From positions 1-32,638 of the forward strand of contig CAYNFX010000011.1 in assembly GCA_964396555.1 (NCBI GenBank): 32,638 nucleotides of DNA, read 5' to 3'. Of this stretch, positions 8,383-16,506 are shown piece by piece. The translations under genes and the position numbers were made by a program. This DNA comes from Geofilum sp964396555. GTDB lineage: Bacteria; Bacteroidota; Bacteroidia; Bacteroidales; Marinilabiliaceae. Below the pieces are notes generated by a model. It was not told where the DNA came from. It worked only from the letters and a program-made list of their open reading frames with translations, and searched no databases. How positions within the stretch are numbered: the first letter of the stretch is position 1; every line of letters begins with the position of its first letter.

Positions 8383-8808
8383 TCAAAAACCACTTCGTCC
8401 CACCGATTCAAGGTAAGACTGAAGAATAATAACGGCACTTACCTTATCAATTAGCGCCTTGTCCCTTCTCGCATGTTTTTTCAACCCACCGTCTATCATC
8501 GCTCTGAAAGCAAGCTGGCTTGTAAAACGTTCATCAACCCATTCAACAGGAATTTGCGGAAATTTGTTTCTAATACTATTGTAGAAAGGTCTAATAAATT
8601 CCATTGACTCAGAATCCTCTCCACTGGATTGTCTGGCGTATCCGATCAAAAACAGGTCAACACCCTCCTTCTCAACGTATGTCTTAACAAACGGCAGAAC
8701 CTCATGAACAAGAAGTGTACTAAGCCCATTGGCAATAATACAATCGGGGTCGGTGACTGCGATACCTACCCTTTTCTTACCGACATCAAAGGCCATTATT
8801 CTTCCCAA
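8383..8808 (-). CDS. ruvX: YqgF/RuvX family Holliday junction resolvase-like nuclease
   Basis: This RNase H-fold protein of 141 residues belongs to the YqgF family, linked to pre-16S rRNA 5' processing and proposed as a Holliday junction resolvase. Family motifs are D-V-G-K-K-R-V-G-I-A-V-T-D at the start (first acidic residue Asp8), LFLIGYAR in the middle, VEWVDERFTS (second acidic site) and a final KALIDKVSAVIILQSYL with the last Asp. The only start that keeps the family-typical MGRI-A-D beginning is TTG at 8808; the first ATG (8796) would remove four conserved residues, and a stop lies eight codons upstream of the TTG. A TAATTTTG -7 element lies about 40 bases upstream. Confidence 0.93.
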   Translation of the reverse strand: MGRIMAFDVGKKRVGIAVTDPDCIIANGLSTLLVHEVLPFVKTYVEKEGVDLFLIGYARQSSGEDSESMEFIRPFYNSIRNKFPQIPVEWVDERFTSQLAFRAMIDGGLKKHARRDKALIDKVSAVIILQSYLESVGRSGF

Positions 8809-8848
8809 AGCAAAGTCTGTTACAGTTGATTAAAGCATTATCAAGCCG

Positions 8849-8856
8849 CAAAATTA
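8849..8856 (-). promoter_or_regulatory. Probable -7 promoter element of ruvX-def
   Basis: The minus strand reads TAATTTTG, a full match to the Bacteroidota -7 consensus TAnnTTTG, about 40 bases before the ruvX TTG start. I find no TTG -33 element at the right distance, so this rests on the -7 element and position only. Apart from this element, the 155 bases between the GH130 and ruvX genes show nothing I can name. Confidence 0.45.
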
Positions 8857-8963
8857 ATCATTTCTTTACTATTAGCTTCATTAATATGCTTGTTTCTGAA
8901 GTTATTGCTTTACCAAGGCCCTAGGGTGCTACAGCGAATTTGTCGGCTATGTTCTTAAAATCA

Positions 8964-10013
8964 TCATTGTCTCTTCAATGTCGCCAATATCTCCCAGATT
9001 GAGAAGTCCGCTCCGCAGATAACTTCATCACTGGCTCCGTAATAGATTCTGAGATTATCGCCATCCACTATATGGCCGTTATTAAATACAACATTACCGA
9101 AAAAACCATGCTGCTCGTAATCGGCAATCGGTTCCATAATGGGTTCCCAACTTCTGGCAAGTACTACAGAGGGATCTGCCAAATCCAGTAATAAAGCCCC
9201 CAGGCAGTAACGATTAAACTCATTCGCTCCATGATAAATTATTAGCCATCCTTCAGGAGTCCTGATTGGTGATGCCCCAGCACCTACTCGAACTGAATCC
9301 CAAAGTCCCGTCCGCGTTGTTGCAATACACCTGTGATTACCCCAATGAAGTCTGTCAGGAGACTCAGCTATCCATATATAATTGCCACCTAGCTCAGGAC
9401 TGCTGGGACGATGCAGGGCATAGTACCTACCGTTAATTCTTTCTTCAAATAATGCGCAGTCCTTATTGTGAGGAGAAAAGATCATCCCCATTCGTTCATA
9501 GCTAATGAAATCCCTGGTAATCATCAGTCCTACCCCAACCGCCAAAGGTGATACCATAGTATAGGTTAAAAAATACCCATCATCAAAACTGGCGACCCTG
9601 CAATCCTCAATCCCAAAAGACTCAAGTTCTCCCTGCCCAAAAACAGGAGAATAAATCGGATCCTCACTAAAGTGTATCCCATCCTCGCTACTAACAAGGC
9701 GCAGGTATGACAGGGTAGTAAGGTACTGTCGGCCATGATACCTTATCACACGGGGATCTGCAGTATCCAGTTCCGGATCCTTAAGATCAAACTTGAGCAC
9801 TTTCACCAGGCCGCTAAGGTCAAAGATCGGTATCTTCACCTTGCCCTGCTGTGTTAACGGACGCTCTGCAACCCTAAGCAACAACCAAAGCCTGCCATTC
9901 ATTCTGAAAACTCCCGGATTGAGCAGGCATGCTATCTCCATTCCCTCATGCCAGGGCCTCAGGTCCGAGGGACGCAAAAGGGGATTCGTTTCAAAGCGTC
10001 TGGCTATATCCAT
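8964..10013 (-). CDS. GH130 family glycoside phosphorylase (probably beta-mannoside-acting)
   Basis: This 349-residue, five-bladed beta-propeller-type protein matches GH130, whose characterised members phosphorolyse beta-1,4- or beta-1,2-mannosides to mannose 1-phosphate in the cytoplasm. Recognisable pieces are LLNPGVF (about residues 30-36), LDTADPRVI (82-90), FGIEDCRV (133-140, with Asp137 as the candidate acid/base), KDCALFEERINGRYYALHRP (184-203) and RTGLWDSVRVGAGASPI (234-250). No signal peptide is present, consistent with a cytosolic enzyme. The usual GIEDPR motif here reads GIEDCR. No transporter, mannosidase or epimerase is adjacent, so the substrate cannot be taken from context. It stands alone between ruvX and a tandem terminator. 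Confidence 0.88.
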   Translation of the reverse strand: MDIARRFETNPLLRPSDLRPWHEGMEIACLLNPGVFRMNGRLWLLLRVAERPLTQQGKVKIPIFDLSGLVKVLKFDLKDPELDTADPRVIRYHGRQYLTTLSYLRLVSSEDGIHFSEDPIYSPVFGQGELESFGIEDCRVASFDDGYFLTYTMVSPLAVGVGLMITRDFISYERMGMIFSPHNKDCALFEERINGRYYALHRPSSPELGGNYIWIAESPDRLHWGNHRCIATTRTGLWDSVRVGAGASPIRTPEGWLIIYHGANEFNRYCLGALLLDLADPSVVLARSWEPIMEPIADYEQHGFFGNVVFNNGHIVDGDNLRIYYGASDEVICGADFSIWEILATLKRQ

Positions 10014-10144
10014 TTTTTCATGTATTTCTGGAACAAACTAAAGTGGATGTCCGATAATGAAAGGTACAACTCATTGAGCCATCTTTCAATAACTAATTAC
10101 AATAATGGAGTAAACAGGCAGGATTAACAAGCTAGGCAAAACCC

Positions 10145-10173
10145 AAAAAAAAGGGCAGCCCAGAGGACTGCCC
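10145..10173 (-). terminator. Second of two tandem terminators after the M3 peptidase gene
   Basis: On the minus strand, GGGCAG (10173-10168) pairs with CTGCCC (10158-10153) around a 9-base loop, followed by eight T (10152-10145). This is a good intrinsic terminator shape for transcripts coming from the M3 peptidase gene. Confidence 0.8.
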
Positions 10174-10178
10174 AACGC

Positions 10179-10213
10179 AAAAGGGGCTGGCCCTTTTATG
10201 GACAGCCCCTTTT
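10179..10213 (-). terminator. First of two tandem terminators after the M3 peptidase gene
   Basis: AAAAGGGGCTG and CAGCCCCTTTT form an 11-bp stem with a 13-base loop. Because the stem ends in A and T runs on both sides it could work in both directions, but only minus-strand transcription (M3 peptidase, stop about 70 bases upstream) reaches it. It is followed directly by the second hairpin at 10145-10173. Confidence 0.8.
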
Positions 10214-10285
10214 CTGTTTCCTTATTCGATTAAGCCATTCAGCTATGTCAAACCTTTACAGGTTCTTCATAACCATTAGCTTCAA

Positions 10286-12397
10286 TTATTGTACAAGACC
10301 ACGTTGTCTTAGCAGAGGCTCAATACCCGGCTCTTTACCACGGAATGCCTTGTACATTTCCATTGCGTTGCGAGTTCCACCTCTTTCAAGAACTTCAGTG
10401 CGGAACTTCTTTGCAGTTTCCTGATCAAAAAGGTCACCTGTTTCAACAAAGGCCTCAAATGCATCTGCATCAAGAACTCCCGCCCAGATATAGCTGTAAT
10501 ATCCGGCTGAGTAACCGCCTGAAAAGATGTGTTGGAAGTGAGTGCTACCGTGACGGAAATAAATCTCATCCAACATGTTGAACTTATCCATTACCTTCCT
10601 TTCGAAGTCCTTTACTTCAAATGGCTCATAAGATGACAGGATGTGATACTCCATATCAAGCAGAGCTGATGACATAAACTCAACAGTCTCGAAACCTTGA
10701 TTGAAAGAACCTGCTGCTTCGAGTTTAGCAATCAGTTCATCAGGAATTACTTCACCTGTCAGATAATGCTTAGCATACATCTTAAGTACTTCAGGATGCT
10801 TTGCCCAGTTTTCCATTACTTGTGATGGTAGTTCAACAAAGTCGTGGTCAACAGAAGTACCAGACTGACTTGGCAGACTAACCTTTGAAAGCAGACCGTG
10901 CAGAGCGTGACCAAATTCATGGAAGAAAGTGCTTACTTCATCGAAGGTCAACAATGATGGTGTGTCTCCAACTGGTTTTGTAAAGTTGCATACTAGTGAA
11001 ATAACAGGAGTTACGAAGTTGCCTTCAAGGTCAACATGCTGATCCCTGAAGCTGGTCATCCATGCACCGCTTCTCTTGCTTTCCCGTGGATACATGTCCA
11101 TATAAAGCAGACCGATGTAAGAACCATCACCATTCTTTACTTCCCAAACAGTAGCATCCTGATGATATACAGGAACGTCGAAGCGTTGTTCGAACTGCAG
11201 ACCATAGAGCTTGTTGGCTACCATAAAGATACCATCACGAACATGGTTGATTTCGAAATACTGACGCAGTTCGTTTTCGTCAAGGGCAAACTTTTCCTTG
11301 CGGACTTTTTCAGCATAATATCTCCAATCCCAGAAAGCAAGTTTGAAATCCTTACCTTCTGCATCGATCATTGCCTGCAGTTGAGCTGCTTCGCTCTTTG
11401 CAACAGGCAGAGCTGCATCCCATATTTGCTTTGTAAAGCTTTCAACTCTTTCTACAGAACCTGCCATGCGGTCTTCAATAGCATAGGCAGCATAGGTGGG
11501 ATAACCCAGCAGTTGGGTTCTCTCAATACGCAACTCGATAATACGGTTAATAATCTTTCCGTTGTTAAACTCGTTGTCATTATTTCCCCTGCTGATATAG
11601 GCACGACCCATTACTTCACGCAGGTCACGGTTTTCAGCATAAGTCAGGAAGGGCATCACGCTATAGTTTTGCAGTGTAAAAAGCCACTTACCTTCTTGTC
11701 CTTCTTTTGCAGCCGAAGCAGCAGCTTCGTCAATTACGGCTTGTGGAAGTCCGGCCAGATCAGCTTCATTTTCAATAAAAAGCTTGAACTGGTTAACATC
11801 TGCAAGAACATTCTGCCCAAATTGGAGGGTCAAAACTGAGAGTTCAGAGTTAATTTCACGGAAACGCTCCTGCTTGTCAGCCGGTAGAGCAGCTCCGTTA
11901 CGAACAAAGCTCTTGTAAGTATCTTCGAGCAGCTTTGCTTCAGCTTCAGAAAGAGTCAAGGAATCTTTTTGCTCAAAAACTGATTTAACACGTTCAAACA
12001 ACTTAGCGTTCAGAACAATGTTGTCAGAGTGAGCAGAAAGCTTTGGTGCAACTTCCATAGCAATAGCCTGAAGTTCATCAGAAGTATTGCATTCATTAAG
12101 ATTGAAGAATACAGATGCAACCTTCTTCAGTAGTTCACCACTGAAGTCCATTGCAACGATAGTATTTTCAAAAGTTGGAGTCTCAACATTGCCGATGATA
12201 GCCTCAATCTTTTCATTTTGCTGCTTCATACCTTCTTCAAAAGCAGGCAGGTAGTGCTCATTCTTGATCAGATTAAACGGAGGCACTCCTTGAGGAGTAT
12301 CCCATGTTGTCAAGAAGGGATTAACTTCCTCCTTTTCAGTACATGCGTAAAACGCCATGACGCAAATAGTTAGAATAAATAAGACAATCTTTTTCAT
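10286..12397 (-). CDS. M3 family oligopeptidase / peptidyl-dipeptidase, lipoprotein
   Basis: The 703-residue protein starts with MKKIVLFILTICVMAFYAC, a lipoprotein signal with Cys19, so it should act in the periplasm or on an outer-membrane surface, unlike cytosolic Dcp or OpdA. The M3 zinc site is HEFGH (residues 493-497) followed by the third ligand Glu522 in HDFVELPSQ. The family C-terminal region includes GGYSAGYYSYIWAGVLDADAFEAF. The mature start (NPFLTTWDTPQGVPPFNLIKNEHYLPAFEEGM) is typical of the Dcp subgroup, which removes dipeptides from peptide C-termini. Length agrees with the family. A promoter with both elements lies upstream at 12459-12490, and two terminators follow. Distinguishing peptidyl-dipeptidase from oligopeptidase is not possible by eye. 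Confidence 0.94.
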   Translation of the reverse strand: MKKIVLFILTICVMAFYACTEKEEVNPFLTTWDTPQGVPPFNLIKNEHYLPAFEEGMKQQNEKIEAIIGNVETPTFENTIVAMDFSGELLKKVASVFFNLNECNTSDELQAIAMEVAPKLSAHSDNIVLNAKLFERVKSVFEQKDSLTLSEAEAKLLEDTYKSFVRNGAALPADKQERFREINSELSVLTLQFGQNVLADVNQFKLFIENEADLAGLPQAVIDEAAASAAKEGQEGKWLFTLQNYSVMPFLTYAENRDLREVMGRAYISRGNNDNEFNNGKIINRIIELRIERTQLLGYPTYAAYAIEDRMAGSVERVESFTKQIWDAALPVAKSEAAQLQAMIDAEGKDFKLAFWDWRYYAEKVRKEKFALDENELRQYFEINHVRDGIFMVANKLYGLQFEQRFDVPVYHQDATVWEVKNGDGSYIGLLYMDMYPRESKRSGAWMTSFRDQHVDLEGNFVTPVISLVCNFTKPVGDTPSLLTFDEVSTFFHEFGHALHGLLSKVSLPSQSGTSVDHDFVELPSQVMENWAKHPEVLKMYAKHYLTGEVIPDELIAKLEAAGSFNQGFETVEFMSSALLDMEYHILSSYEPFEVKDFERKVMDKFNMLDEIYFRHGSTHFQHIFSGGYSAGYYSYIWAGVLDADAFEAFVETGDLFDQETAKKFRTEVLERGGTRNAMEMYKAFRGKEPGIEPLLRQRGLVQ

Positions 12398-12458
12398 TAT
12401 GGTAAACGGTTAATATTTAAATTATTTCTAAACAAACAATTCGTTGCTTAATTACCGC

Positions 12459-12490
12459 CAAAAGTAACAATTGCATAACACTGCAACAAA
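12459..12490 (-). promoter_or_regulatory. Promoter of the M3 peptidase gene
   Basis: On the minus strand a TTTG (12490-12487) is followed after 20 bases by TACTTTTG (12466-12459), matching the Bacteroidota -33 TTTG / -7 TAnnTTTG arrangement. The gene starts about 62 bases downstream. Confidence 0.7.
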
Positions 12491-12628
12491 CATATTTAGC
12501 AGGTTCTTATAATTTTAGTACTATTTAATACTAGAAGTCAAATTACACAATAGTGAAAGTCATTGCAAACAATGCATCTATTTCATAACTTGCAGGTTAA
12601 ACCCATCAAAACCCAAAACCCGGCCGAT

Positions 12629-13906
12629 ATGCATGAGGACTTTTTGCAATATCTATGGAAACACCGGCTATACAAGGCTGGTCATTACTTGACTGAAGAT
12701 GGCGAACAACTAGAAATTATCCATCCGGGCTTTACAAATACGGATGCCGGCCCTGACTTTTTCAATGCCAAGATTAGAATAGGTGACACTCTTTGGGCTG
12801 GTAATGTCGAAATGCACCCCAGGGCATCCGATTGGATACGCCACAAGCATCACAAGGACAAAGCCTACGACAATGTAATACTCCATGTTGTGGGCCAATA
12901 TGACTCTGCTGTACATACAAGCAACGGTAGCAAAATCGCTGCATGGGTAATGCCCATACCTGAACATTTGTACCGCAAATACATAGATCTTAGTGGAAGT
13001 AGTAAGCCTATAGCATGTGGTGAAAAGCTTAATAACCTTGACCACCTCACCCTCAACTCATGGATAGAACGAATGGCAGTTGAGAAGCTGGAGAACAAGG
13101 TGGAGCAAATCAAAGTGCTTTGCGATTCGTACAATGGCGATTGGGACGAGGTGTTTTACATACTGCTGACTAGAAACTTCGGATTTGGCATTAACTCGCA
13201 GCCTTTCGAGCGTATGGCAAGGAACACGCCTTGGAGGATCGTACTCAAAAATCGCGATGACATAAGATGCCTTGAGGCTTTATTACTAGGTCAGGCAGGT
13301 ATGCTCGAGGAGGCACCAGACGACGAATATGTAAGCTATCTGAAATACGAGTACAAAATACTCAGGGCTAAGTATGGACTTTGTTCAGTACCCGCTCATC
13401 ATTGGAAATTCCTACGCCTGAGGCCATCCAACTTTCCAAGTGTCAGGCTGGCACAACTGGCAGCTCTCTTTAGCGAGAAACAACTGTCTCTCGGCAGACT
13501 GCTTAGTGCGGCCTCAATTACCGAGGCTCTTGACCTACTCGACATAAGTGCAACAGACTACTGGACCAGCCACTACCGTCCGGGGCTATCATCACGTCCC
13601 GTGCAAAAGCGACTCGGCACACAATCGGCTGAACTAATCTGCATCAATACAATCATACCACTAACTTTTGCCTATGGCAGTCTTAGAGCTGATGAAAAGC
13701 AGAAGGATAAAGCCCTTAGCTGGCTTGAAAGTATCAAGCCAGAAAGAAATGCAATTATCGACAGATGGAAAACCGTAGGGATTGAGCCTGTCAGCGCACT
13801 GCAAAGTCAAGCGCTGGTACACCTCCACCAAAACTACTGTACCCCCAAAAGATGCATTCATTGTAGAATTGGACATTCAATAATTGCCAGTCACGCGTCC
13901 GCGTAA
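12629..13906 (+). CDS. DUF2851 family protein
   Basis: The protein belongs to DUF2851, a cytosolic family largely confined to Bacteroidota and of unknown function. Typical features are a start like MHEDFLQYLWKHRLY, the segment EQLEIIHPGFTNTDAGPDFFNAKI with its Gly-Asp-rich loop, WAGNVEMHPRASDW, and a Cys-containing end (CTPKRCIHCRIG) that could bind a metal. I choose the ATG at 12629 because it gives the family N-terminus and 425 residues. In-frame TTG (12563) and ATG (12572) are upstream, but TTG at 12563-12565 with TAACTTG at 12586-12592 also resembles a promoter with a 20-base spacer, which would exclude them. It is divergent from the M3 peptidase. Confidence 0.85.
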   Translation: MHEDFLQYLWKHRLYKAGHYLTEDGEQLEIIHPGFTNTDAGPDFFNAKIRIGDTLWAGNVEMHPRASDWIRHKHHKDKAYDNVILHVVGQYDSAVHTSNGSKIAAWVMPIPEHLYRKYIDLSGSSKPIACGEKLNNLDHLTLNSWIERMAVEKLENKVEQIKVLCDSYNGDWDEVFYILLTRNFGFGINSQPFERMARNTPWRIVLKNRDDIRCLEALLLGQAGMLEEAPDDEYVSYLKYEYKILRAKYGLCSVPAHHWKFLRLRPSNFPSVRLAQLAALFSEKQLSLGRLLSAASITEALDLLDISATDYWTSHYRPGLSSRPVQKRLGTQSAELICINTIIPLTFAYGSLRADEKQKDKALSWLESIKPERNAIIDRWKTVGIEPVSALQSQALVHLHQNYCTPKRCIHCRIGHSIIASHASA

Positions 13907-13976
13907 ATCATTTTTTTATAATTTTGGTTGTTCTAAACGAAAAGTTAAGAACGCCCTGAGACCAAACACACGGCAC

Positions 13977-13984
13977 TATTTTTG
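13977..13984 (+). promoter_or_regulatory. Probable -7 promoter element of the DUF1573 gene
   Basis: TATTTTTG matches TAnnTTTG and lies 77 bases before the ATG. No clear TTG is found 19-21 bases upstream, so the call rests on the -7 element. Confidence 0.45.
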
Positions 13985-14061
13985 CGTTTAAGCTTGCATT
14001 AAACCTTAAGGACAAAAAAATATCCAAAAGGAATGATTCGTTTAATTTAAATATACTACCG

Positions 14062-15135
14062 ATGAGAAAAATTGGTATTCTACTTAGCTTCCTTAGTCTT
14101 GCATTTACATTGGCTGCTCAAAAGCCTGAAATGAGTTTTGGAAAGAAACTCCATGATTTTGGAAACGTTAATGAGGCCGATGGTACAGTAAATTATGTCT
14201 TCGAGTTTGTAAACAAAGGTAAGCAACCGCTTGTAATCCACAATGTAGTAGCATCGTGTGGATGCACTACTCCTGAGTGGACCCGTACGCCTGTTCAACC
14301 CGGTGGAAAGGGAACTATCAAGGCTACTTTCGATCCGCGCAACCGTCCGGGTAATTTCAATAAGAGCATTACTGTTACTTCTAATGCGTCAAATGCAACC
14401 GAAATCCTTAGAATAGTGGGTAATGTAGTTCCCCGTCCAAAAGGAATCGAAGATATTTATCCAAGAGATATGGGGCTGATTCGTGCAAAATCATCCCATC
14501 TGTCATTTACAAGGATTGAGCCCGGAAGCAGGAAGGAAACCCGTCTTGAGTTTATTAATACAAGTGATAAACCTGTATCTCTTGCATTTGAAAAAGTCCC
14601 TTCCCATATCACAATCAAGACTGTTCCGGCTACAGTAGCTCCCGGCAAGGAAGGTGAAATCATTGCAGTGTTTGACGCTTCAAAGATTGAAGACTGGGGT
14701 TTTGTAAGCTATCAGGTTAATGTCACTATCAACGGACAAAAGCCTCAGGACAACAGGCTCAGCGTAAGTGCTACAATTGAGGAGGACTACTCAAATCTCA
14801 GTACAGATCAACTCGCCAAGGCTCCGGACATCCAGTTTAGCGAGCCCAACTACGACTTCGGCACTGTCAAACAAGGTACAACCGTTGAGCATGTCTTTAA
14901 GATCACAAACAAGGGAAAAAGCGACCTAATACTCCACAAAGTACGTTCATCTTGCGGCTGTACTGTGTCACAGCCTGCCAAGAACATTGTGAAACCAGGT
15001 GAAACAATCAACCTGCCAGTATCATTCAACACACACGGTCGCAATGGACGTCAGAACCAGTCTGTCACGATCTATTCTAACGACCCGAAGAAAAGCACCT
15101 CATTATTGAGAATATCAGCAACTGTAGAACAATAA
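14062..15135 (+). CDS. DUF1573 protein with two Cys-Gly-Cys immunoglobulin-like domains
   Basis: A signal peptide (about residues 1-19, ending LAAQ) without a lipobox directs this 357-residue protein to the periplasm or beyond. Two DUF1573 domains, related to ASH/Ig-like folds, are evident. The first has HDFGNVNEADGTVNYVF, NKGKQPLVIHNV and the signature SCGCTTPEW. The second, near residue 265 onward, has YDFGTVKQGTTVEHVF, NKGKSDLILHKV and SCGCTV. Between them is a third beta segment (IEDIYPRDMGLIRAKS...) resembling a degenerate copy without Cys. Such proteins are abundant in Bacteroidota; their role is unknown and probably structural or in protein-protein contacts. It has its own promoter element and a strong terminator, so it is likely monocistronic. 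Confidence 0.9.
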   Translation: MRKIGILLSFLSLAFTLAAQKPEMSFGKKLHDFGNVNEADGTVNYVFEFVNKGKQPLVIHNVVASCGCTTPEWTRTPVQPGGKGTIKATFDPRNRPGNFNKSITVTSNASNATEILRIVGNVVPRPKGIEDIYPRDMGLIRAKSSHLSFTRIEPGSRKETRLEFINTSDKPVSLAFEKVPSHITIKTVPATVAPGKEGEIIAVFDASKIEDWGFVSYQVNVTINGQKPQDNRLSVSATIEEDYSNLSTDQLAKAPDIQFSEPNYDFGTVKQGTTVEHVFKITNKGKSDLILHKVRSSCGCTVSQPAKNIVKPGETINLPVSFNTHGRNGRQNQSVTIYSNDPKKSTSLLRISATVEQ

Positions 15136-15158
15136 AACATTGAGCTATTGAAACCGTT

Positions 15159-15193
15159 AAGCCCCGGCGCAGTAACGCCGGGGCTTAATTTTT
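15159..15193 (+). terminator. Intrinsic terminator after the DUF1573 gene
   Basis: AAGCCCCGGCG (15159-15169) pairs perfectly with CGCCGGGGCTT (15176-15186) around a 6-base loop, followed by AATTTTT. It lies 24 bases beyond the stop codon. Confidence 0.92.
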
Positions 15194-15211
15194 GCTAATC
15201 CTCACCTTATG

Positions 15212-15243
15212 TTGTGCCCGGATGGATTTATAGCTTAACTTTG
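15212..15243 (+). promoter_or_regulatory. Promoter of meaB
   Basis: TTG (15212-15214) and TAACTTTG (15236-15243) are 21 bases apart, a good match to the Bacteroidota -33/-7 promoter. It sits between the DUF1573 terminator and meaB and leaves a leader of about 55 bases. Confidence 0.7.
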
Positions 15244-15303
15244 CGTTAAGCCAGAAAAAAAACTACCGATCTGTATTATTTTCAATATAACATTTTTATT
15301 ATC

Positions 15304-16431
15304 ATGCATATTAACAAGGACCATGAGCATATTGAAGACAATCCGGAATTCAAAGGTCTGAAGATCAACAAGGGAACCGAACAGCCGCCATCAATGAATC
15401 CGGATGCGGCTAACCTTTTTCTAAAGATCAAACGTCGGGACCTGACTGTTGATGATTATTTTGATGGAATAAGGAAAGGTAACATCTCAATCCTCAGCCG
15501 TGCTGTGACCCTTATTGAAAGTTCACTTCCCAAACATCAGGAGATTGCACAACAGATAATACTCAAGTGTCTGCCATACTCAGGCAACTCAGTACGTGTG
15601 GGCATCACAGGAGTACCAGGGGCTGGCAAGAGTACCTTTATTGAAGCTTTGGGAACCTACCTGATCGAAGAGGGACACAAGCTTGCCGTTCTTGCTATAG
15701 ACCCATCAAGCGAAAGAACCAAGGGTAGTATTCTTGGCGATAAGACAAGGATGGAACAACTGTCTGCAATGGACAATGCTTATATCCGCCCGTCCCCATC
15801 AGCTGGTTCGCTTGGCGGTGTTGCCCGTAAGACCAGGGAAACTATAATACTATGCGAGGCTGCTGGTTTTGACACAATTTTTATCGAAACTGTGGGCGTT
15901 GGACAAAACGAGATCATGGTTCACTCAATGGTAGACTTCTTCCTGCTGGTACTGATTGCAGGGGCTGGTGACGAACTACAGGGTATTAAGCGAGGTATCG
16001 TTGAAATGGCAGATGGTATCGTAATTAATAAGGCTGACGGAGACAATATCCAAAGGGCTCAACTTGCAAAGCGTCAATACAGCAACGCCCTACACCTATT
16101 ACCCGCCACAAAAACAGGATGGATACCGAGAGTGGAAACCTGCTCTTCAATCACCTCAGACGGAATAACAAGTGTGTGGGCTATGATCGGAGAGTATATG
16201 GATACGACAAAGCCCAAAGGCTTTTTTGAGCAAAACCGGAGGGAACAGGCTGCCTACTGGATGTTTGAGACTATCCAAGAGAGACTTAAGAATGACTTTT
16301 TCCAAAGCGACATCATAAAGAGGATGATGCCCGAGTATGAGGACAAAGTCAAGAATGCCAGAATCAGTTCGTTTGAAGCTGCAAGAGAATTGTCGGAACT
16401 CTATTTTGGAGAAAAATTTAAGGACAGGTAA
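15304..16431 (+). CDS. meaB: Methylmalonyl-CoA mutase-associated GTPase MeaB
   Basis: MeaB is a cytosolic G3E-type GTPase that guards and reloads adenosylcobalamin in methylmalonyl-CoA mutase. The 375-residue protein has the Walker A motif GVPGAGKST (about residues 103-111), LAIDPSSERTKGSILGDKTRM, TVGVGQNE at the switch region and VINKADGDN as the guanine-recognition NKxD motif (about 238-246). The C-terminal helices (QAAYWMFETIQERL) correspond to the dimerisation arm. A 50-residue N-terminal extension precedes the DYFDGIRKGN segment where many family members begin. No mutase gene (mutA/mutB) is next to it. It has its own promoter upstream. Family assignment is firm; that it serves a mutase elsewhere in the genome is inference. 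Confidence 0.95.
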   Translation: MHINKDHEHIEDNPEFKGLKINKGTEQPPSMNPDAANLFLKIKRRDLTVDDYFDGIRKGNISILSRAVTLIESSLPKHQEIAQQIILKCLPYSGNSVRVGITGVPGAGKSTFIEALGTYLIEEGHKLAVLAIDPSSERTKGSILGDKTRMEQLSAMDNAYIRPSPSAGSLGGVARKTRETIILCEAAGFDTIFIETVGVGQNEIMVHSMVDFFLLVLIAGAGDELQGIKRGIVEMADGIVINKADGDNIQRAQLAKRQYSNALHLLPATKTGWIPRVETCSSITSDGITSVWAMIGEYMDTTKPKGFFEQNRREQAAYWMFETIQERLKNDFFQSDIIKRMMPEYEDKVKNARISSFEAARELSELYFGEKFKDR

Positions 16432-16506
16432 CCAGTGTGTTAGTAATTATTTATCAAAAAATAAATTATACATTTACAACCTATTGAACAACTAATACAA
16501 CTACTA

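Noticed and set aside
11036..11839. 267-residue plus-strand ORF inside the M3 peptidase gene
   Set aside because: It is the antisense shadow of a conserved enzyme with an intact zinc site; composition is Cys/Ile-rich and not protein-like.
13720..13742. Inverted repeat with 9-bp arms and a 5-base loop in the DUF2851 gene
   Set aside because: Repeats of this arm length with variable loop are expected about once per window by chance.
13893..13917. Possible terminator at the DUF2851 stop codon
   Set aside because: The stem is only 5 bp with a 2-base loop, and the T-tract is several bases away, so it is too weak to call.
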